NCBI GenBank assembly: GCA_028274465.1
Contig: CM051456.1
Span: forward strand, 120,482,880-120,546,879
Direction of reading: 5' to 3'
Source of the DNA: Plantago ovata
Taxonomy: Eukaryota; Streptophyta; Magnoliopsida; Lamiales; Plantaginaceae
DNA length: 64,000 bases
Under the pieces are notes generated by a model, which saw nothing but the letters and a program-made list of their open reading frames with translations, made no database searches and had not been told where the DNA came from. The translations under genes were made by a program, and so were the position numbers. Of the stretch, positions 59,101 through 64,000 are shown piece by piece (position 1 is the stretch's first letter; each line of letters begins with the position of its first letter).

Positions 59101-59330
59101 AAACACAACCACTTCAATATTCATGCTCACTGCCTCGAGCCTCATATCCTTCAGCTTCCTCAAAAATCTACCCTAGCATGGCTAAGTTACGACTGGGAGC
59201 CAGTAATGATGGAAGGAAACGTCGAACCAAGACATACAATGAGCCTTTACCCGGTAGTAAACGGCCCAGTACCAAAAATGAACCCTCTCTCTGTCCCAAG
59301 CGTGCGCGCGGGGAAATACAGAGAGAATGA
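56169..59330 (+). CDS. LINE ORF1: DUF4283/zinc-knuckle RNA-binding protein
   Basis: 1,053 residues from ATG 56169, the first ATG inside the insertion. Residues about 180-330 form a DUF4283 domain (KILHSWQKSFFFQTVGFNKT, YFVALAGGPWFLFNHYLDIQ, MIIWIQLHELPIEYYD). A CCHC zinc knuckle follows at about 354-367 (CHKCGKVGHFRNSC). This pairing is typical of plant L1 ORF1 proteins that bind the element RNA. The rest is low-complexity, rich in Ser, Asn, Pro and Gln, ending in a basic tail (KRPSTKNEPSLCPKRARGE). The last 1,250 bases also encode the start of ORF2 in the +1 frame. The N-terminus could be a little truncated. Confidence 0.88.
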   Translation: MLSKSLSLEILPDPTPPDPNKPPDILLTEENLASLSKEINPDSRNLTDMLINQENQGHLDLMIQTPAFQGNIRPIFKNQGKNSGTQGNNSGVGIKITERNRVVDMEEEDQIPSPTPLINRSSFKHVLQKATNHIYFPTWLQSWEKKPVSSFPSSNSQNPTNPTPYPKSDKIPFLKLNQLEKEKILHSWQKSFFFQTVGFNKTIKDIAKHLKGLWKFSHNISALDLGKGFYLINIQDQEEYFVALAGGPWFLFNHYLDIQQWKPNFSPSDGLLDSMIIWIQLHELPIEYYDFDILFKIGKLLGRPIKVDQHTSKMARGRYARLCIEFDTSKPLPPVFQIEDRIQPITYEIKTEFCHKCGKVGHFRNSCKQVAKENIQSEAQSENIDPPAPTINGEVGSGVMAKDQMQRSKSEIEKSFEWKIVSQRPQVRKVNNRNQNQNLQKNNQARSQVNQPKTVISPVSEKGNSSQTAQPNIAQPTANVNASNQIIKDPTPNSNFDKSLVNRPGSLHETNRKNVKADFTKAGNLSKNPSNIPPRFNTFLHGQPDHSHARTQPKSPYLNSQSLNLTNKFQVLEREHYDLPLAYLKPTEVNCSYLQEEAINPTTTTISNPLSSAVPNIKHYIPSSQNPIPAELPKSRDNEPNKHHLAATVRFNNAQRRNVADRHLDIPASSTKFSCFSSIGDGGDLIPIEQSTAATDLSSGNHPRGDFRAQFAAIPLDCSDIIAESNPNHSASTSIPDPGKGDAYGSHLTSLSPNSGTSSTNDSRKSGDGSTGDALSSAHTTGPTSAAAAGGTLPKANKCLQKGATCNSTCTNETAKSDAICTPYLDKTREFELSKEPGNYCTKDPTKIISNRQLIKDKDPSNPSAHPPGIRAKSPNSSAQSNSGSSQAHFLAAQSPDNGRSSSPTNHNPPKSSCSSKPSGTCNTDNSESSTFIFTAVPPGPRSASFQSKKHAIGISYRRFFSSGKKRSSDPSPLRKGETQPLQYSCSLPRASYPSASSKIYPSMAKLRLGASNDGRKRRTKTYNEPLPGSKRPSTKNEPSLCPKRARGEIQRE

Positions 59331-62300
59331 TCCTGATACGGGTTTACCCATTTATTCCTCAGAAACCATGAAGATAATTGTTTGGAATATTAGAGGAGCA
59401 GGAAGTGATGAAGTAAAACACTCACTGTTGGAGCTTAAAGAAGAATTTAAACCAATTATGATGGTTATTCTTGATACTCGTTGTAATACTGATAATTCCA
59501 TGCAGGTGATTGGTGAGCTTGGATTCCCAAACTATGAAGTCACTCCCCCTTTGGCTGGTCACCCGCAGGTTGGTGGATTCTGGTACCTATGGAATAGGAG
59601 TTGGGTAGGCGCGGAACTATTTAGGCGTACGGAACGCATGGCGCACTTTGAACTCTCAATACCGCAAATGGCGTTTCCAGTCATGTTTAGCTCGGTGTAT
59701 AACTGGCCAGAAGCTGCTAGACAACCTGAGGTATGGGCTGAACTTTCTGATTTTAGTAAGCATGTTAAAACTCCTTGGTTAGTTGCAGGGGATTTCAACT
59801 GCATGCTTCAACCTTATGAAAAAATTGGTGGAAAACGTTTTAATTGGAATAAATCCAATAAATTTAAGCAATGTCTAATAAAATGCGGTCTAGAAGACTT
59901 AGGCTGTTATGGCTCGTCTTTCACTTGGCACAATGGAAATTTTGGACCCAATTTTATTATGGAACGGTTAGATAGAGCCTGCGGAAATTTAAGTTTGTTA
60001 AGAGCTTTTCCTAATATTAAAGTTCGTAACTTGGCTAATAGTGTTTCGGATCATGCGGCCCTTATAATTGATCTAGATAATCCGGCCATAAGAGTCCCGA
60101 GAATCTTCAGATTTGAGACTAGCTGGACTCTTAATCCTAATTTGCATAATAAAATAATTTCTTGGATTAGACAAAATTTTATTAGTGAGTCCAGTAGTGT
60201 TAGTAGTACTATTAAGAAGCTTGCTTTAACCTTAGAAAGTTGGCCGGATACTAAATTCTCTTATCTTAAAAATGAGATTAATTCTGCTAGACGTGAGTTA
60301 CAAAATATTTATAATAAAATTCCTTCCGACCCTAATGTCTTTGGCCCCCTGGAGAGATCTGCGAAAACCTACCTTAGCAATCTTCTTAGGCAAAGACATG
60401 TTTATTGGGCCCAGAGGGCTAAAAGAAATTGGATAAAAAATGGGGATGCAAATACTAAGTATTTTCACTCGTTTGCCTCTAATAATCAACGAAGGAATTT
60501 CGTGCAAGGGCTTAAAAATGACCTAGGTTTTTGGGTAACGGATAAAACGGAGATTCTTAAAATGTTTAGGGATTTTTTCATAATGCAAAGTACGTCTTCT
60601 CACTCGGACCTAAATGTTTTCTCAAATATTGTTACTCCTACCTTAAACTCTTCGGACAGAGAACTTTTAATTAAGCCGGTAAGTTTGGAGGAAGTTCAGC
60701 AGGCCGTCTTCTCTATTGGGCCAGACAAAGCCCCTGGTCCGGATGGGCTAAATGGAGCTTTCTTCCAGATTTACTGGCCAGCTCTTCAAAACTCTATTTT
60801 TAGTTTGGTAAACAATTTTTTACAAACCGGAGTTTTTGACACAAACATTAATGAAACTCAGTTGGTTCTTATCCCAAAATCTGAAAATCCGAAGTTTCCT
60901 GGACAATTTCGTCCTATCAGCCTCTGTAATGTCATTTATAAAATTATCTCGAAAGTTTTAGTTTTAAGAATGAGATCGGTTTTAGGAAAAATAATCTCCC
61001 CTTTTCAGAATGCCTTTGTCCCCGGAAGGCAAATTTCTGATAATATTATGCTGGCTCATGAACTTATTCACTCGATGAACACTAAGAAAAGTTCCAAAAA
61101 GAGTTTTTTGGCCTTAAAATTAGATATTGAAAAAGCTTATGATAGATTGGAGTGGAATTTTTTGGAGCATGCTCTCTCAATTTTTAACTTCCCTAGAAGC
61201 TTTATCAACTGGATTATGTTTTGTGTTAAAACTACTAGTTTTACGGTCAAAGTTAATGGAGGAATATCGGATTCTTGGAAACCTACAAGGGGCTTAAGGC
61301 AAGGTGACCCTCTTTCCCCATATTTATTTATAATAGCTCAAGAATTATTTGTCCATTTAATACATAATAACTATAAAGAAGAAAAAATCCTTCCTTTAAA
61401 AACAAGTAAGAACGGACCTATTATACCGATTTTATGTTTTGCGGATGATTGCATGGTTTTTTGTAGTACTACGAAAAATTCGGTAAAATGTTTAGCTACT
61501 TGTTTAAAAGATTATGCCAAAGCTTCGGGACAATCGATTTGCTGGAATAAATCCAGAATCCTTTTTTCCCCCAATACTAGTATAAGGGATAAACAAAATA
61601 TTTGTGCCTATCTAGGGGTTGTAAGAAATAAACGAAAAGATAAGTATTTAGGTATGCCTTTTCTTTTTGGAAAAAGAAAGACTGACCTGTATGATGATAT
61701 TGTTGCCAAGGTTAGTAGTAAGATTAATACTTGGTATAATAAATTTCTGTCTTATGCCGGACGAGAAGTGCTTGTTAAATCTGTTTCTAATACAATCCCC
61801 TCCTATTGCATGTCTATTGCAAGCATCTCGGTGACAGTTGTTCAAAAAATAGATGATATTAATAAAAAATTCCTTTGGAACCCTCTTAAGGATATGAAAA
61901 AAAGATCAAAAATAAACTGGAATACGGTTTGTACTCCAAAGAAGTACGGAGGGTTAGGCATCCGTAATTTGAAAATTCTTAACATTGCTTATCAGTTAAA
62001 GCTAATCTGGAAACTAATTATGGAGCCTGATTCTGTTTGGTCCAAAGTTTATAAGCATAAATACTTTCCCAACACTAGCTTTTGGGAGGCCTTAGTTAAA
62101 AACCACCACAGTTGGTTGTGGAAGTCTCTTAGCAAACATAAGGATCTCTTCAAAAATTGTTTAGGCTGGAAAATTGGTGACGGGGCCAATGTTAGTTTCT
62201 GGCATGATCAATGGGTAGGAGATTTCAAACTAAGTGAGGTAGTTGATGATAACATTATTAATGATGATAAAGTTAAAGATTTCCTCTTGGGTAGTCACTG

Positions 62301-63516
62301 GAATTTTGACAAACTCAACCAAATTCTTGATAGTGATTTAATTAATCTTATTACCTCTACTGTGTTCCCAGGAGATGGAGAAAATGATAAACAGATTTGG
62401 AGAATGCATAACTCTGGTGAGTTCACTTTAAAAAGTGCTTACAATTTTTTAATTTCAGAACAAAAGCCTACGGCTCTCTGGCCATGGAAAAATATTTGGG
62501 GTCTAAAAACCTTTCCTAGAGTAAAATTTTTTGCTTGGTTGATGATCCACCAGAGACTCCCGACGGCTATGAGACTATTTAACCAAAAAGTTATAGCTTC
62601 TCCAATCTGTTCTTGTTGTAAAAAAGAAAATGAAACTTTATCCCATCTCTTCTTAGATTGTGAAGGTTTCAGTATGCTAAGAGAACGTGTGTTTTCCTCC
62701 TTAGGTATCATTCACTCCTCTCCTTATGTTTCAGATTATTTATTTCGTGCTAATCACAAAGAAAACATTAAATTAAGTCTTATCCATCTCTTTTATGTGA
62801 TCTGGAAAGAGAGAAATAATTTAATTTTTAGGAAAGAGGATCTTAACATCCACAGATGTTGGAAAAAGTGGACAAATATTAACAAGGATGCTATATTACT
62901 AGGAGGAGTGGCAAAGAAAACGATTAAATTTCCTGTTAAATGGGTAGCACCTCCTAGTTCTTGGGTTGCAGTAAATGTAGATGCTTCGGTTAATGATAAA
63001 GTTGCTGGGCTTGGGTGCATTATAAGAAATCACAATGGAGGATTTATAAGAGCAGCAGCAAGCCATATGGCCCGAACGGAAATTATTAATGCTGAGTTTC
63101 TTGCTATTGAACTAGGATTGCAATTAGCAATCCAAATTAATCTTGAAAGAATTATTTTATACTCAGACTCTAAATTTGTTGTTGACATCTTAAACAGGAA
63201 GGTAGCTCCCCCATGGTGGTTGACGTCGCTGCTTGCAAGGGTAAGGAAGTTGCAGAAAGTGGCTAAAGAAGTTATCTATAGATTTACTTATAGGGAGGCA
63301 AATAGTATTGCTGACCATCTAGCTAATTTTAGTTCTGCTAAATTTGTGGATTGTAACCTAAACCCTTATGGTATGTTGTGTGATAAGTTTATTTGGGATA
63401 TATGTCCACCCATGTTGGACATGTTAATTTCTAAAGACTTAGAAGCTACGTATTATCGATCCGGAAGTGGCAGTCCGATTGATAATACTAACCTATGTAA
63501 CTCTTTAAGTAAGTAA
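58081..63516 (+). CDS. LINE ORF2: endonuclease, reverse transcriptase and RNase H polyprotein
   Basis: Open from ATG 58081 for 1,811 residues. The first 429 are Pro/Gln-rich and overlap ORF1. The APE-type endonuclease starts at residue 430 (MKIIVWNIRGAG), with GDFN near 570 and SDH near 656, the usual catalytic motifs. The reverse transcriptase (about 870-1150) has GPDKAPGPDGLNGAFFQIYW, LKLDIEKAYDRLEW, GLRQGDPLSPYLF and the catalytic FADD at 1120-1123. A zf-RVT region with HLFLDC follows (about 1450-1540), then a C-terminal RNase H (VNVDAS near 1634, AEFLAIELGL, YSDSKFVVDIL, REANSIADHLANF). All catalytic motifs are kept, so the enzyme may be active. The true start is uncertain; an ATG at 59368 begins exactly at the endonuclease. 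Confidence 0.93.
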   Translation: MSQTNTTSPPPSDSTMLSDATSLTDTLISPPPPPNSPVSPRSVMVEISSPSSNQQQQQISAAEIIRGAISELNSLPFPLIAQTSSQNQTLTTQPQHPSQTLAREMRTVRTLPLFPLTPGQALPTIAENQVMEVQAMHYPPPIPPVRPPLPPRAVHYLRPTNVYRRGQRAIAHALMRQQNLMQFAPLTWTRLGNLNYRRSPGITARRTLQRSSQTASSSRTRTPQTLARTPQELEPNPQIPLPNPIPVPVRPTFLQPNLQIMADHQVPQTIIHPNLHAQANPQEHAILIIPNHPLSSSPRYPQVPDQPPFNQKNMQLGFLTDAFSVAARREAQIHRHFERVKHNHFNIHAHCLEPHILQLPQKSTLAWLSYDWEPVMMEGNVEPRHTMSLYPVVNGPVPKMNPLSVPSVRAGKYRENDPDTGLPIYSSETMKIIVWNIRGAGSDEVKHSLLELKEEFKPIMMVILDTRCNTDNSMQVIGELGFPNYEVTPPLAGHPQVGGFWYLWNRSWVGAELFRRTERMAHFELSIPQMAFPVMFSSVYNWPEAARQPEVWAELSDFSKHVKTPWLVAGDFNCMLQPYEKIGGKRFNWNKSNKFKQCLIKCGLEDLGCYGSSFTWHNGNFGPNFIMERLDRACGNLSLLRAFPNIKVRNLANSVSDHAALIIDLDNPAIRVPRIFRFETSWTLNPNLHNKIISWIRQNFISESSSVSSTIKKLALTLESWPDTKFSYLKNEINSARRELQNIYNKIPSDPNVFGPLERSAKTYLSNLLRQRHVYWAQRAKRNWIKNGDANTKYFHSFASNNQRRNFVQGLKNDLGFWVTDKTEILKMFRDFFIMQSTSSHSDLNVFSNIVTPTLNSSDRELLIKPVSLEEVQQAVFSIGPDKAPGPDGLNGAFFQIYWPALQNSIFSLVNNFLQTGVFDTNINETQLVLIPKSENPKFPGQFRPISLCNVIYKIISKVLVLRMRSVLGKIISPFQNAFVPGRQISDNIMLAHELIHSMNTKKSSKKSFLALKLDIEKAYDRLEWNFLEHALSIFNFPRSFINWIMFCVKTTSFTVKVNGGISDSWKPTRGLRQGDPLSPYLFIIAQELFVHLIHNNYKEEKILPLKTSKNGPIIPILCFADDCMVFCSTTKNSVKCLATCLKDYAKASGQSICWNKSRILFSPNTSIRDKQNICAYLGVVRNKRKDKYLGMPFLFGKRKTDLYDDIVAKVSSKINTWYNKFLSYAGREVLVKSVSNTIPSYCMSIASISVTVVQKIDDINKKFLWNPLKDMKKRSKINWNTVCTPKKYGGLGIRNLKILNIAYQLKLIWKLIMEPDSVWSKVYKHKYFPNTSFWEALVKNHHSWLWKSLSKHKDLFKNCLGWKIGDGANVSFWHDQWVGDFKLSEVVDDNIINDDKVKDFLLGSHWNFDKLNQILDSDLINLITSTVFPGDGENDKQIWRMHNSGEFTLKSAYNFLISEQKPTALWPWKNIWGLKTFPRVKFFAWLMIHQRLPTAMRLFNQKVIASPICSCCKKENETLSHLFLDCEGFSMLRERVFSSLGIIHSSPYVSDYLFRANHKENIKLSLIHLFYVIWKERNNLIFRKEDLNIHRCWKKWTNINKDAILLGGVAKKTIKFPVKWVAPPSSWVAVNVDASVNDKVAGLGCIIRNHNGGFIRAAASHMARTEIINAEFLAIELGLQLAIQINLERIILYSDSKFVVDILNRKVAPPWWLTSLLARVRKLQKVAKEVIYRFTYREANSIADHLANFSSAKFVDCNLNPYGMLCDKFIWDICPPMLDMLISKDLEATYYRSGSGSPIDNTNLCNSLSK

Positions 63517-63831
63517 CTAAAATATTATGTGTTTAGTAAAAAAAAAAAAAAAAAAACGGTATATATTACGTGATTCGAACGGCATTAGATGCCCAAGGAG
63601 TCGTAACATATTCTGTTGGGGTGGGGTCTGCGTAATTTGCGTAATTTTTGAAATTTGTGGAGTGTACGTGACAAATGTCAAATTAACATTAAGGGCCTAT
63701 ATGCAAACTCCATTGTAACATGGCTGCACAATTTAAGCCTAGACTTCATGCACATTTCACTTCAAGACTTGTTTGTTGCTTCAGTCTTTATTCATGCTTG
63801 ATGAAACGAAACATCTTTCACGCATATATAT

Positions 63832-64000
63832 ATGAATTGCGTGAGGAAGTTTGATAAGTTACTAGAAATGGTTGGGAAGTGGTGGCCATTATGGTGGTTC
63901 GGTTTATCAGTGGCAGCGGTCATAGCCATAGGCGGAGCAAGCAGCGGCAATGTGACATACGACGGAAAGTCGCTGATTATTGATGGGCAGCGGAAGCTTT
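63832..64000 (+). CDS. Beta-galactosidase (glycoside hydrolase family 35), N-terminal fragment
   Basis: ATG 63832 opens MNCVRKFDKLLEMVGKWW, then a hydrophobic signal segment (LWWFGLSVAAVIAIGGASS) and GNVTYDGKSLIIDGQRKL at the window edge. The NVTYD...SLIIDGQRK motif marks the start of the mature domain in plant GH35 enzymes, which remove terminal beta-galactose from cell-wall polymers in the apoplast. A second in-frame ATG at 63868 (MVGKWWPLW) would give a more typical signal peptide. The rest of the gene, normally 700-850 residues over many exons, lies outside. The paralogue cannot be assigned. Confidence 0.88.
   Translation, partial: MNCVRKFDKLLEMVGKWWPLWWFGLSVAAVIAIGGASSGNVTYDGKSLIIDGQRKL

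Larger units (their letters stand above)
56163..63555 (+). mobile_element. Nearly full-length L1-type LINE with 13-bp target duplication
   Basis: The insertion is bounded by exact copies of ACGGTATATATTA at 56150-56162 and 63556-63568, the second directly after a poly(A) run (about 18 A, 63539-63556). It spans about 7.4 kb and encodes a gag-like ORF1 and an endonuclease/RT/RNase H ORF2, both open. Only six bases precede the first ORF1 ATG, so the 5' UTR is missing or the copy is slightly 5'-truncated. The exact duplication, intact frames and clean tail point to a recent insertion. Confidence 0.95.

Overview
The window is nuclear DNA from a flowering plant. The genes have many short introns with GT-AG borders, plant-only families are present (NAC factor, CSI3), the intergenic DNA is AT-rich, and plant transposons of nearly every order occur. 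The repeat style and gene content suggest an asterid such as a member of Lamiales, but that placement is a guess. One 100-base run of N at 39727-39826 marks an assembly gap.

Genes recognised, in order: (1) a CSI3-like armadillo protein on the minus strand, cut by the left edge (1-1776); (2) an ATAF-type NAC transcription factor, minus, three exons (11586-12911); (3) a conserved plant membrane protein of unknown function, minus (28052-29417), with a 77-residue tandem repeat in its basic tail; (4) proteasome subunit beta-3, minus, seven exons (34534-37269); (5) an SCY1-like pseudokinase, plus, 21 exons (43280-54715), carrying two one-base deletions; (6) the first codons of a GH35 beta-galactosidase, plus, cut by the right edge (63832-64000). 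They belong to unrelated pathways and I see no functional cluster.

The space between them is mostly transposon-derived. 4.7-6.2 kb: a PIF/Harbinger deletion derivative with TTA target duplications. 6.4-10.2 kb: a foldback element and a CACTA element nested in a small MITE, the CACTA carrying a tRNA-Pro-like sequence. 15.2-16.7 kb: a foldback element and a hAT element, both with perfect target duplications. 17-24 kb: LINE fragments and a long inverted repeat. 25.8-27.3 kb: a solo LTR and another foldback element. 29.6-33.7 kb: a mosaic of CACTA ends, captured DNA and a chimeric duplication. 37.6-42.9 kb: LINE tails, a second copy of the captured block, Helitron-like ends and another foldback element. 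55.1-63.6 kb: a foldback element, then a nearly complete L1-type LINE with intact reading frames and a 13-bp target duplication, ending about 0.28 kb upstream of the beta-galactosidase start.

The most interesting item is a family of 0.5-1 kb foldback elements. It has five copies plus one truncated duplicate here, and four copies have exact 9-bp target duplications, as expected for Mutator-like transposition. Each has a GC-rich, multiply palindromic core whose sequence differs from copy to copy. Second is the LINE, whose two ORFs overlap in different frames for about 1,250 bases.
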